Shown: in pieces, positions 54,708 to 62,973 of the stretch | Position numbering within the stretch: position 1 is the stretch's first letter | Layout of the letters: the number at the start of each line of letters is the position of its first letter | Source: Caldora sp965222765 | GTDB taxonomy: Bacteria; Cyanobacteriota; Cyanobacteriia; Cyanobacteriales; Coleofasciculaceae | Reading direction: 5' to 3' | DNA: 64,000 bases | Assembly: GCA_965222765.1 (NCBI GenBank) | Contig: CBDCVG010000070.1 | Coordinates: 124,001 to 188,000, forward strand | Made by a program: the position numbers and the translations under genes | Notes under the pieces: model-generated | Told to the model about the DNA's origin: nothing | Databases searched by the model: none | What the model saw: the letters and a program-made list of their open reading frames with translations, nothing else

Positions 54708-55631
54708 CTAACTATTCCTCCAGTTAAATCCCGGAGATGACCAAATTAAATCCAAAACAACAGTTAAGGGAGCCAAAGCAAACAAAGCCCAAAAAACTGC
54801 TGTGGAAACAAACAATTGATTACGTAAAATAAAAGTTAGGACAGCAATACAGATAGCCCACACCAAGCGACTCATTCTTGCATTAGGAATTGAACGGGGG
54901 TCTGTGAGCATAAATAGAGCAAACAGCAACAAAGAGCCACTCATCAAGCGATGGCAAAAGACATCCCAGGTCCAGCCCAGCCAAAAATTACGTATCCCTT
55001 CTAATAGAGTATAAGCACCGAAAAAAGCCGCCGTTGTGTCCCAGCGTCCTACCAATTTCAAAACCATACAGCCACTACCTGCAAACAATAGTGCATACCA
55101 ACCACTATCCCCCCATTGTCCAGGAGAAACCCAAGCATCATTTGTCAGGATAAGAGCAGCAATTATGCCAAAGTTGGCAGGATTAAAAAAATGCTTGCGC
55201 TCAACTTGAAAAATGAATTTACTCGCAATTGCCAGAGTGCCTGCTATCACCATCGTGATGTAATGATCAGCTCGCAAAAGTAGACATAGACTTAAAGCTG
55301 TAATAGCTGCACTTTTGAGGGAGACTGGAGTAAAATTGTTCTTTGGAGTAGATTTAGGATAAGAAAACTTTTGTTGCTGTTGAGTTAAGCTATCGCTAAC
55401 CCAACCTACAGACAGCTTACTAATGACTAATGACCAATGACCAATGACTAATGACCAATTTTCTTGAAACTTCCCCCAAAAAGATACCATTACCCACTGA
55501 GTTAGTAGACAACTCAGTAGTAAAATAAGCATCAGTTCAGGTCTTAAAGTCCAGTCTCTTGTCCCAAGGCCCAAAACCAAGAAGAGGGAAAGAAAGATAA
55601 TTTGATAATCCCTAGGATCTTGTTGTCCCAT
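54708..55631 (-). CDS. RnfD/NqrB-like membrane protein
   Basis: 307 residues, about nine spans. HYITMVIAGTLAIASKF, FNPANFGIIAALIL and LMLTDPRSIPNARMSRL-type segments resemble RnfD/NqrB proteins. The usual other Rnf subunits are absent, so it may be a stand-alone flavin-related membrane protein. Residues about 58-100 (SLVIGHWSLVIS, VGWVSDSLTQQQQ) come from TGGTCAT tandem and GTTGGGT repeats inserted in frame. It is transcribed toward the DUF2330 gene with a 46-bp gap. Confidence 0.75.
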   Translation of the reverse strand: MGQQDPRDYQIIFLSLFLVLGLGTRDWTLRPELMLILLLSCLLTQWVMVSFWGKFQENWSLVIGHWSLVISKLSVGWVSDSLTQQQQKFSYPKSTPKNNFTPVSLKSAAITALSLCLLLRADHYITMVIAGTLAIASKFIFQVERKHFFNPANFGIIAALILTNDAWVSPGQWGDSGWYALLFAGSGCMVLKLVGRWDTTAAFFGAYTLLEGIRNFWLGWTWDVFCHRLMSGSLLLFALFMLTDPRSIPNARMSRLVWAICIAVLTFILRNQLFVSTAVFWALFALAPLTVVLDLIWSSPGFNWRNS

Positions 55632-55819
55632 TACTTATCTTCATTCTTGCCTCAAAGATGATAATGCTAGTATGCCTGCCTGGAAATCTTATTGATTGCT
55701 CGTTACACTTTTTGTAACAGAGTCTGCTACTGAAAGAAGGCAGAAGGCAGAAGGCAGTCGAAATAAAAATTTTTTCACCACCAGGTGATGAAAGTAGCAG
55801 CACTCCTTTTCCCGGCTCC

Positions 55820-55955
55820 CTACTGCCGTGACACGACTAAAACTGTAGGTTGGGTGGAACGAAGTGAAACCCAACGAAATCGGCTCCATTGTTGGGTTAC
55901 GCTATCGCTCCACCCAACCTACTTATTTCAGCATTTTAGCTGTGTCGCGCCACTA
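55820..55955. mobile_element. Family-2 palindromic MITE, ~136 bp
   Basis: Left arm CTACTGCCGTGACACGACTA, right arm TAGCTGTGTCGCGCCACTA, with paired GTAGGTTGGGTGGA and TCCACCCAACCTAC inside. Diverged relative of 16424-16562. 55632-55819 is otherwise gene-free and includes a GCAGAAG heptamer run. Confidence 0.8.
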
Positions 55956-56017
55956 CTTTCAAGATAAACTCCATCTCGGCGTCTGGTGCGTCTGGTACGT
56001 CTACTTCTAATCTAGAC

Positions 56018-56251
56018 CTACAAATAAAGCTGATAATGGAAAAGTTCAACCCACAATTTACTCCCCCTGGATAAAGGGGGAGCAAACTTTGCATAAAGAT
56101 GGTACAGAAATACCAGCAAACATGCTACATCTTCATGCCTTTTTTCCTCATCCTCCAGAGATTTGAGGTAAATTGCAGGTTTTAGATTGGGATGAATCGT
56201 AAAATCGACTAACTCCCTTCTAAAAGAATGCCAGAAGCTATTAAATAGCAC
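56018..56251 (-). CDS. Possible small protein downstream of padR
   Basis: A GTG at 56251 overlaps the end of padR by 11 bp. The first 55 residues look protein-like (FWHSFRRELVDFTIHPNL, LKSLEDEEKRHED). The last 20 residues are read through CTCCCCCTGGATAAAGGGGG-type repeat text, so the 3' end may be truncated. No family recognised. Confidence 0.35.
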   Translation of the reverse strand: MLFNSFWHSFRRELVDFTIHPNLKPAIYLKSLEDEEKRHEDVACLLVFLYHLYAKFAPPLSRGSKLWVELFHYQLYL

Positions 56252-56594
56252 GGCTAGCCTCAGTCATATAGCCTCGCCAAAACCCAGCAAGTTCCTGAGC
56301 TTGATCCCTCCACTCTGGACGGATTTGATACATCCGGCGAGGGCGTCCCCGTCCTTCTACTTTTTTCCAGTATCCTGAAATAGCACCTGTTTCTTCAAGA
56401 AACTTGAGTGCACTGTAGAGGACAGTATCAGAGAGTCTATAGGTTGGATAATCTCTTTCTAATTGTTGGATCAGTTGTGTTCCATAGGATTCTCCTTGCA
56501 ACAAGATCGACAGCACATAACATACTGCTAATTCCTTGTTGAGATAGTTAGGAGGAGGATCCTGGAAAAACTGATAGATATCATCAAATTTCAT
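56241..56594 (-). CDS. PadR-family transcriptional regulator
   Basis: 117 residues from MKFDDIYQFF (two codons downstream of another ATG). The winged-helix PadR domain is clear: LAVCYVLSILLQGESYGTQL, LSDTVLYSALKFLEETGAI and GRGRPRRMYQI (wing and signature). PadR proteins are usually autoregulated repressors. The long region upstream (56601-57324) could hold its operator and a divergent target, though DUF3611 is the next gene there. Confidence 0.9.
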   Translation of the reverse strand: MKFDDIYQFFQDPPPNYLNKELAVCYVLSILLQGESYGTQLIQQLERDYPTYRLSDTVLYSALKFLEETGAISGYWKKVEGRGRPRRMYQIRPEWRDQAQELAGFWRGYMTEASRAI

Positions 56595-56600
56595 CTGCAT

Positions 56601-57324
56601 AGCCTGCTGAATATCCCAGCCAACTTGAATGGGAGAGTTTGCCTAGAACTAACGACGGCTTCAACACCCTGGGAAACTCATGCAACTTGCATATGTTTAA
56701 TTAAAAACAAGCAACTTTAGCCGCTCATATTGACTTCAAACTATAAGTTTGAAAGCTTTGATTATTCTGTAATTCACTCGTTAGTTCGGTTAAGTCAGAT
56801 GCAACACAGTCGAATAATCAAGATCAATTTTAACCAAGAGGCTAAAGTCCCGTCCAACAGTACATACTAGCCTTCCTCAAGTAAATTGGCATCCCTTGTT
56901 GTGTTTTTCCCTTTTGGGGTTAACCATTCAAGTAAAGCCACATTGGGTAAAGTGAGGGATAGAGAAGATCTCTACTCAAATTGTTTACTACTCATTAGGG
57001 TTGCTGTGACAACTTGAATGAGTAGCTCTTGAGGAGAAAGGTAGCCTACCTGTCAAAACGTTTAGCGATCCAATAATTTCAGACTGCTTAATCAGTATTC
57101 AAGAGTATATTTACCGAATCGGGATGTACTCCTAATTTTTTCCTTTGCTCCTCTTGAGCCACTGTATTGATGAGCCTGCCCCTGGTGGGGGAGCTGGGGA
57201 GCTGGGGAACTGGGGGAGCAATTCTCAATTAGCAATTAACAATTAGCAATTAACAATTCTCAATTCTCAATCTTTCCTAGAAAATAGAATTGATATAGGT
57301 TATTGCTTAAAGAGCCCAGTCCCC
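56601..57324. other. 724-bp gene-free region between padR and DUF3611 gene
   Basis: No convincing frame on either strand. Contains GGGGAGCTGG heptamers (57183-57221) and CAATTAACAATTAGCAATTA repeats (57226-57270). Nothing matches a known RNA consensus I can recognise, but the length leaves room for an sRNA near 56850-57000. Confidence 0.4.
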
Positions 57325-57942
57325 ATGCGAGAACAACCTGACGATTACTCACTCCCTTCTTCTGCGATGCAACAGCAACCTGAGAATACTCCAATCCCTC
57401 CAGCTCTTCAACGCATTGCCTCAATGCTACGCCTGACTGGTTTGGCTACTTTTTGGTCCCAGTTAGCACTAGGCATTATTGCTCTGATACTTTTGGTAGT
57501 CTTTGCCATTTCTCACGCTAATAGAGATCCTAATACTCAAGGGGGTGGTGGAGGCACTGGATTTGGTGTTTTTTGTGCTTTGTGCGGACTGGTAACCCTG
57601 GGTATAGGAATTTATTGGGCGTTCCGTTACACTCGTTTTTCTGCGCAGCTACAAGCTGCTAATACTGCTAAAAGACCAAGTAAAGCGGAGACGTTGCAAT
57701 TACTCAAGTTGGGACTGATTACCAATTTAGTCGGAATGTTCTTCACTATTTTGGGTTCAGGGGCAATTGTTGGTAGCCTACTGACAGTCGCTTTGGAAGC
57801 TACCCAAATTGGACCTTTCCAAGGTCGTCAGTTTGTTAATTCCGTCGATTTATTTGGCGTACAAGCTAATATCATCACTGTGTTTGCTCATTTCATCGGT
57901 ATTATTGCTCCTATTTGGCTGTATAGTCGAGTGAATCGGTGA
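57325..57942 (+). CDS. DUF3611 family membrane protein
   Basis: 205 residues, four membrane spans. IASMLRLTGLATFWSQLALG, a Gly-rich loop (GGGGGTGFGVFCALCG) and RPSKAETLQLLKLGLITNLVGM are typical of the DUF3611 family shared by cyanobacteria and plastids. The function is not established. It precedes serS on the same strand but with a 150-bp gap. Confidence 0.9.
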   Translation: MREQPDDYSLPSSAMQQQPENTPIPPALQRIASMLRLTGLATFWSQLALGIIALILLVVFAISHANRDPNTQGGGGGTGFGVFCALCGLVTLGIGIYWAFRYTRFSAQLQAANTAKRPSKAETLQLLKLGLITNLVGMFFTILGSGAIVGSLLTVALEATQIGPFQGRQFVNSVDLFGVQANIITVFAHFIGIIAPIWLYSRVNR

Positions 57943-58093
57943 CTTCGAGTAGTCTATTGTACTTTGAGAACGAACTGTGGCAGATTGGTATTTTGTAAAT
58001 CAACATTCTCAAGCGATCGCTAGCCTCTTACAGAAATTGGTAAGCAAGTATTGAGATGTTAAGCGATCGCCCCAAGTCTGGAAAAGAAATTCT

Positions 58094-59377
58094 GTGCTTG
58101 ACTTAAAGCAAATTCGGCAAAATCCCCAAACTATCCAAGAACGACTAGACCAACGTGGTGCTGGTCAATATGACCTCAACCCGATTCTAGAGCTTAACCG
58201 ACGCCAGCGGGAACTAGAAACCTCCCGTACTCAGTTGCAAGCCCGTAGTAACGAAATTGGCAAACTAATTGGTCAAAAAATCAAAGCTGGTAATAGCCCT
58301 AACTCACCGGAAATTCAAGTACTACGGGAAGATGGTAATCAAGTCAAATCTACTCTAAGTGAACTCGAACCCCAAGAAAAAGAACTGAAGGCTGAGTTAG
58401 AGAAACTCTTATTAACCCTGCCTAACTTACCTAGTGAATCAACACCTATCGGTAAAAGTGAAGAGGAGAATGTAGAAGTAAATCGTTGGGGTGATGAATA
58501 CCTTCCCCAAAATGAGCAAATTCTCCCTCATTGGCAAATTGGTGAACAGCTAGGGATTCTCAATTTTGAGCGAGCAGTGAAAGTTGCTCAGAGTCGGTTT
58601 GTTACTTTAATGGGTGCTGGTGCAGCTCTAGAGCGGGCACTCATTAGCTTTATGCTCAATCAACAAACCACAGCGGGTTACGTAGAAGTAATGCCGCCGA
58701 TGCTCATCAACACCCAATCTCTAACAGGTACCGGACAACTACCAAAGTTTGCTGAAGAAAGCTTCAAGTGCGAAAGTGATGATTTGTGGCTTGCTCCGAC
58801 TGCTGAAGTACCATTAGTCAATCTCTACCGAGACGAAATCCTCGAAGCTTCCCAACTGCCCATCAATCACTGTGCCTATACCCCTTGCTTTCGCCGAGAA
58901 GCTGGTAGCTATGGGCGAGATACCCGAGGACTAATTCGACTGCACCAGTTTAATAAAGTTGAGCTAGTTAAAATTGTCCATCCCAGTACTTCAGAGGAGG
59001 AGCATCAAAAACTGGTCAAGAATGCCGAAGGAATTTTGGAAGGTTTAAAACTACCCTACCGCACAATAGAACTGTGTACTGGTGATTTAGGCTTTTCTGC
59101 TAGCAAAACCTATGATCTAGAAGTTTGGCTACCCTCTTCTGGAAAGTACCGCGAGATTTCGAGTTGCTCAAATTGCCTGGACTTTCAGGCACGGCGTAGC
59201 AACATCCGCTTTAAGGAAGCAGGCAAAAAGGGAACCCAGTTTGTTCATACCCTCAACGGCTCTGGTTTAGCAGTAGGACGCACTATGGCAGCAATTTTGG
59301 AAAACTATCAGCAACCGGATGGCACAATCAGAATACCGGAAGTTCTGCAACCTTATCTGGGAAGAGAAGTCCTTTAG
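58094..59377 (+). CDS. serS: Seryl-tRNA synthetase
   Basis: 427 residues from GTG 58094 (MLDLKQIRQNP, the conserved start). The N-terminal coiled-coil arm (about 25-105) binds the long variable arm of tRNA-Ser. The class II core follows: VEVMPPMLINTQSLTGTGQL, LAPTAEVPL, motif 2 FRREAGSYGRDTRG and motif 3 LNGSGLAVGRTMAAILE. Complete. Confidence 0.97.
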   Translation: MLDLKQIRQNPQTIQERLDQRGAGQYDLNPILELNRRQRELETSRTQLQARSNEIGKLIGQKIKAGNSPNSPEIQVLREDGNQVKSTLSELEPQEKELKAELEKLLLTLPNLPSESTPIGKSEEENVEVNRWGDEYLPQNEQILPHWQIGEQLGILNFERAVKVAQSRFVTLMGAGAALERALISFMLNQQTTAGYVEVMPPMLINTQSLTGTGQLPKFAEESFKCESDDLWLAPTAEVPLVNLYRDEILEASQLPINHCAYTPCFRREAGSYGRDTRGLIRLHQFNKVELVKIVHPSTSEEEHQKLVKNAEGILEGLKLPYRTIELCTGDLGFSASKTYDLEVWLPSSGKYREISSCSNCLDFQARRSNIRFKEAGKKGTQFVHTLNGSGLAVGRTMAAILENYQQPDGTIRIPEVLQPYLGREVL

Positions 59378-59541
59378 GGATTTCCAAATTCCTATTTTAC
59401 TCAGGGAGGGATTAGCTAGAATGCTTGCAATATAACTTGTTTGCTTTCGACAAAACCCACCCTGATTGGGAAGTATCCCAAAACGAAGAATTATAAACAC
59501 CCTTTAGAATGTAAGTTATCGTTACATTAAATACTTTTATT

Positions 59542-60585
59542 ATGTCAATTTTGGCCGCGATCGCAGTCTTGGCAATCTTAATCGTAGTCCATGAGCTGGG
59601 TCATTTTCTAGCAGCTCGTCTGCAAGGAATCTATGCAAATCGCTTTTCTATTGGTTTTGGTCCGATTGTCTGGAAGTACCAAGGCTCAGAAACTGAGTAT
59701 GCATTACGAGCTTTACCGTTAGGGGGATTTGTTGGTTTTCCTGATGATGATCCTGATAGCGAGATTCCCCCCGATGATCCAAACCTACTCCGCAATCGAC
59801 CAATTTTAGACAGGGCAATTGTCATTAGTGCTGGTGTGATTGCCAATTTAGTCTTTGCTTACTTAATCCTAGTTATTCAGGTGGGAATGGTAGGTGTCCC
59901 AGACTTGAGCCAGCCTGGTGTTTTGGTTCCTCAAGTAGTTCCAGAAAGTAGCTTAGTCGCAACTGAGGCAGGTATTAAAGCCGATGATGTTATCTTAGCT
60001 ATAGATGGCCAAGATTTGGGAGCAGGTAGGCAGGCAATTGATTCCCTACAGAAAGATATTCAACAATCTGCTAATAAACCGTTAGAACTAACCATCCAGC
60101 GAAGTGACAAAATCTTATCTGTTAAAGTCACACCAGAACTAGGAAAAGATGGCAAAGGTAAAGTAGGCATAGGTCTACAATTACACAAGCGTTCACCTAA
60201 TCTTGTGGAAGCTTTTGGCAATGCTGCTGAAGAATATGAGCGCATTATTGTTTTGACAGGGAAAGGCTTTTGGCAACTGATTAGTAACTTCGGGGAAACT
60301 GCTGGTCAAGTTGCTGGTCCTGTTAAAATTGTTGATATTGGAGCTCAAATTGCCAGTTCAGATCCTCTGAGTCTCTTTCAATTTGCTGCCTTGATTAGTA
60401 TTAACTTGGCGATTATTAATATTTTGCCTCTACCAGCACTCGATGGTGGCCAGCTGGCATTCTTACTAATTGAGGGAGTTCGAGGTAAGCCCTTACCTAC
60501 TGAAATTCAGCAGAATGTCATGCAAACTGGACTAGTTTTGCTATTGGGTTTGGGTTATTTTCTTGATTGTTCGAGATACAGCTAA
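59542..60585 (+). CDS. rseP: Site-2 (RseP-type) intramembrane metalloprotease, 3' frameshift
   Basis: 347 residues as read. Zinc motif HELGH at 17-21 in the first span, a PDZ domain (about 115-190), the second ligand region NILPLPALDGGQ, and C-terminal spans. It cleaves membrane-bound anti-sigma or other substrates in regulated intramembrane proteolysis. The frame ends GLGYFLDCSRYS, but the neighbouring frame gives IVRDTANLPWIQKLLQ to TAA 60614-60616, the usual family tail. One extra G at 60565 explains this. The active site is unaffected. Confidence 0.93.
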   Translation: MSILAAIAVLAILIVVHELGHFLAARLQGIYANRFSIGFGPIVWKYQGSETEYALRALPLGGFVGFPDDDPDSEIPPDDPNLLRNRPILDRAIVISAGVIANLVFAYLILVIQVGMVGVPDLSQPGVLVPQVVPESSLVATEAGIKADDVILAIDGQDLGAGRQAIDSLQKDIQQSANKPLELTIQRSDKILSVKVTPELGKDGKGKVGIGLQLHKRSPNLVEAFGNAAEEYERIIVLTGKGFWQLISNFGETAGQVAGPVKIVDIGAQIASSDPLSLFQFAALISINLAIINILPLPALDGGQLAFLLIEGVRGKPLPTEIQQNVMQTGLVLLLGLGYFLDCSRYS

Positions 60586-60645
60586 CCTACCTTGGATACA
60601 AAAGCTCTTGCAGTAACTAAAAGAATACAGGAGTGCAGGAGGAAT

Positions 60646-61305
60646 GTGAGCATTACCCGTAAATGGTCTGCTAAGCAACAGCGGACTCTAGAAATTCTAA
60701 TTCGTCTCAAGCAACTTTATCCTGAAGCAACCTGTACCTTGGACTACCAAACACAAGTACAGTTGCTAGTAGCAACTATTCTCTCTGCTCAATGTACTGA
60801 TGAACGAGTCAATCAAGTAACGCCAGAGTTGTTTAAGCAATTTCCCGATGCAGTAGCCCTTGCCAATGCTGATTTAGAAGTGCTAGAAAACTTAGTGCGT
60901 TCTACTGGCTTCTATCGCAACAAAGCGAAAAATATCCAAGGTGCCTGCCGCAGGATAGTGGAGAAGTTTAACGGTAAAGTTCCAAAACGCATGGAAGAAT
61001 TACTTGAGCTGCCAGGAGTTGCTCGTAAAACAGCTAATGTAGTTCTTGCCCATGCCTATGGTATCCATCAAGGGGTTACTGTGGATACTCACGTTAAACG
61101 CTTGACTCAGCGTCTGGGTTTAACAGAGCACAAAGATCCTATTCGTATCGAACGAGATTTAATGCGACTGTTACCCGAACCAGATTGGGAAAATTGGTCA
61201 ATTCGGCTAATCTATCATGGTAGAGCCATTTGTAAGGCAAGAAAACCAGAGTGCGATGGTTGTATCCTGGCAGATTTGTGCCCTAGTGCAGCGCAGCGGA
61301 AATAA
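60646..61305 (+). CDS. nth: Endonuclease III
   Basis: 219 residues from GTG 60646 (VSITRKWS), which follows an AGGAGG at short spacing; an upstream TTG adds 18 residues overlapping the rseP tail. HhH motif LPGVARKTAN with catalytic Lys128, catalytic Asp147 in VDTHVKR, and a 4Fe-4S cluster CX6CX2CX5C near the end. Removes oxidised pyrimidines and cleaves abasic sites. The final residues SAAQRK and stop are read from a CTAGTGCAGCGCAGCGGAA repeat. Confidence 0.95.
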   Translation: MSITRKWSAKQQRTLEILIRLKQLYPEATCTLDYQTQVQLLVATILSAQCTDERVNQVTPELFKQFPDAVALANADLEVLENLVRSTGFYRNKAKNIQGACRRIVEKFNGKVPKRMEELLELPGVARKTANVVLAHAYGIHQGVTVDTHVKRLTQRLGLTEHKDPIRIERDLMRLLPEPDWENWSIRLIYHGRAICKARKPECDGCILADLCPSAAQRK

Positions 61306-61324
61306 CCCACCACTGAGCTTTATT

Positions 61325-61395
61325 CCCTCCTGCCTCCTGCCTCCTGCCTTCTGCCTCCTGCCTTCTGCCTTCTGCCTTCTGCCTTCTGCCTTCTT
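61325..61395. repeat. TGCCTCC/TGCCTTC heptamer tandem repeat
   Basis: About ten 7-bp units between nth and rpsN. Translated frames through it are meaningless (LLPSAFCLLPSAF type). Confidence 0.92.
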
Positions 61396-61484
61396 GCCCT
61401 AGTGCGGATTTATCTGGTACAACTCCTGATGCAACAGGTTAAGATAGGAAACGGTGTCTTTATTTAGGGAAAGTTAGATGATCT

Positions 61485-61788
61485 ATGGCTAAAAAAGCAA
61501 TGATCGAGCGGGAGAAAAAAACGCCAAAAGTTGAGAGAGAAGTACGCAGATAAACGAGCAGATCTCAAGGAGCAGTTTAGAACAGCTACTTCTCAACGAG
61601 ACAAGCTGGAGCTTCATAGGCAATTACAACAGTTGCCCCGCAATAGTGCTCCTAGTCGTCGTCGAAACCGTTGCTGGGTAACAGGACGTCCTCGCGGCTA
61701 TTACCGGGATTTTGGACTATCCCGCAACGTTTTCCGAGAATGGGCTCATGAAGGTTTGTTGCCAGGGGTTGTTAAATCTAGCTGGTAG
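61485..61788 (+). pseudogene. rpsN: 30S ribosomal protein S14, one-base frameshift
   Basis: ATG 61485 starts MAKKAMIEREKK, then a run of seven A's (61515-61521) shifts the frame. With six A's the reading continues RQKLREKYADKRADLKEQF to RRRNRCWVTGRPRGYYRDFG and LLPGVVKSSW, a complete S14 of about 100 residues. S14 is part of the small-subunit head and normally essential. The likeliest explanations are a sequencing error in the homopolymer or an intact copy elsewhere. Non-zinc type (no CXXC pairs). Confidence 0.9.
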
Positions 61789-61840
61789 AAACAGGCAAAA
61801 GGCAAAAGTAAAAACAAGACAATTCTTTTGCCCTTTAACT

Positions 61841-62170
61841 TCATTGTCCACAGCAGTGATCAATACCAAGACTCTGTAAGAGTAAATCACTAACAGCATT
61901 AGCGATCGCAAATTCACTGTAAAAACTTTCTCGAAAGTCAAACGACTGCATCTCTGCCACAATAGCAATCACTAGGGAGCCGAGATCATTCTCCCCTTCC
62001 ATCCTTTGGCGGACAAAGATTTGAGAGGCTCTGTGAGCAATTTTCTGATTAACTGGTTCTGGGAGAAATTCTTGATCTAGCCAGTTGGCAAGACTCTCTC
62101 TTAACCATTCACCTTCCTGTTGGGGATTCTGAGCAGGTGGAAGGGTAATAGGTGGAATCGGTTGAGGCAT
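61841..62170 (-). CDS. Conserved hypothetical protein, 109 aa
   Basis: Pro-rich start (MPQPIPPITLPPA) then a helical domain: LRESLANWLDQEFLPEPVNQ, IAHRASQIFVRQRMEG, VIAIVAEMQSFDF. It resembles cyanobacterial hypothetical proteins; function unknown. Divergent from aat with only 47 bp between, so they share a promoter region. Confidence 0.7.
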   Translation of the reverse strand: MPQPIPPITLPPAQNPQQEGEWLRESLANWLDQEFLPEPVNQKIAHRASQIFVRQRMEGENDLGSLVIAIVAEMQSFDFRESFYSEFAIANAVSDLLLQSLGIDHCCGQ

Positions 62171-62217
62171 AGATTAATTAATGTGGCAGTTGTCTGGGAA
62201 TCATTTTAGCTATCTGT

Positions 62218-62793
62218 ATGGAACTTGACATTCCTTCTTTAATTCAGGGGTATGCCCAAGGCTACTTTCTGATGGCAGATGAAAATGGGAATCTAGGATG
62301 GTATACCAGTCGCAAAAGAGCGATTATTCCCCTTGATGAGCGGTTTCGCTATCCGAAATCCCTACAGCGTGTTCTAAATCAAGAACGTTTTAGTATTGCC
62401 ATTAACCGAGACTTTCAAAGTGTCATTACCGGTTGTGCAGATAGAGATTCTACCTGGATTTCTAACGAGCTCCAGGATATTTATCAAGCACTTTATCAAG
62501 CCGGTTGGGCGTATAGTTTTGAAACTTGGCAGGATAATCAGCTAGCAGGAGGAATTTTAGGCATAGTTATCGGGGGAGCTTTCATTGGTGAATCAATGTT
62601 CTATCGAATTTCTGAAGGCTCTAAAGTAGCTATGGTAAAGTTAGTTGAGCGATTGCGAAACCGTGGCTTTCATCTCTTTGACGCTCAAATGAACAATCCC
62701 CATTTAGAGCGCTTTGGTGCTTGTACAATTGATGAAGAGGATTATAAATTATTACTGCGGCAAGCATTGCAGCACCGATGTCATTTTGAGTAG
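62218..62793 (+). CDS. aat: Leucyl/phenylalanyl-tRNA-protein transferase
   Basis: 191 residues of the Aat family: YAQGYFLMADENGNLGWYTSR near the start, GGAFIGESMFYR, SKVAMVKLVERLRNRGF and DAQMNNPHLERFGA. The enzyme adds Leu or Phe to N-terminal Lys/Arg of proteins, creating N-degrons for ClpS/ClpAP-type degradation. Complete and of normal length for cyanobacterial members. Confidence 0.95.
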   Translation: MELDIPSLIQGYAQGYFLMADENGNLGWYTSRKRAIIPLDERFRYPKSLQRVLNQERFSIAINRDFQSVITGCADRDSTWISNELQDIYQALYQAGWAYSFETWQDNQLAGGILGIVIGGAFIGESMFYRISEGSKVAMVKLVERLRNRGFHLFDAQMNNPHLERFGACTIDEEDYKLLLRQALQHRCHFE

Positions 62794-62973
62794 TAGTTAC
62801 AGCGGTTTTCATCTAAGTGGCATCGGGAGTACGTCACATAAGGCATGAGCTGTGAGAGTTTAAAGCACTTATTGTTACAATAATTTACAGAGCTGCTCCT
62901 ATCGGTTTACCTATAGATATGAATCTTAGAAAAGTTTCCCCCCATCTCCCACGAAATCAACTCAGAAGCCTTT

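Noticed and set aside
56850..57000. 6S, RNase P or tmRNA gene in the padR upstream gap
   Set aside because: No matching conserved core could be recognised; the region stays unassigned.
61217..61402. Frame encoding CLLPSAFCLLPSAF
   Set aside because: Product of the TGCCTTC heptamer tandem repeat read in frame; overlaps nth.
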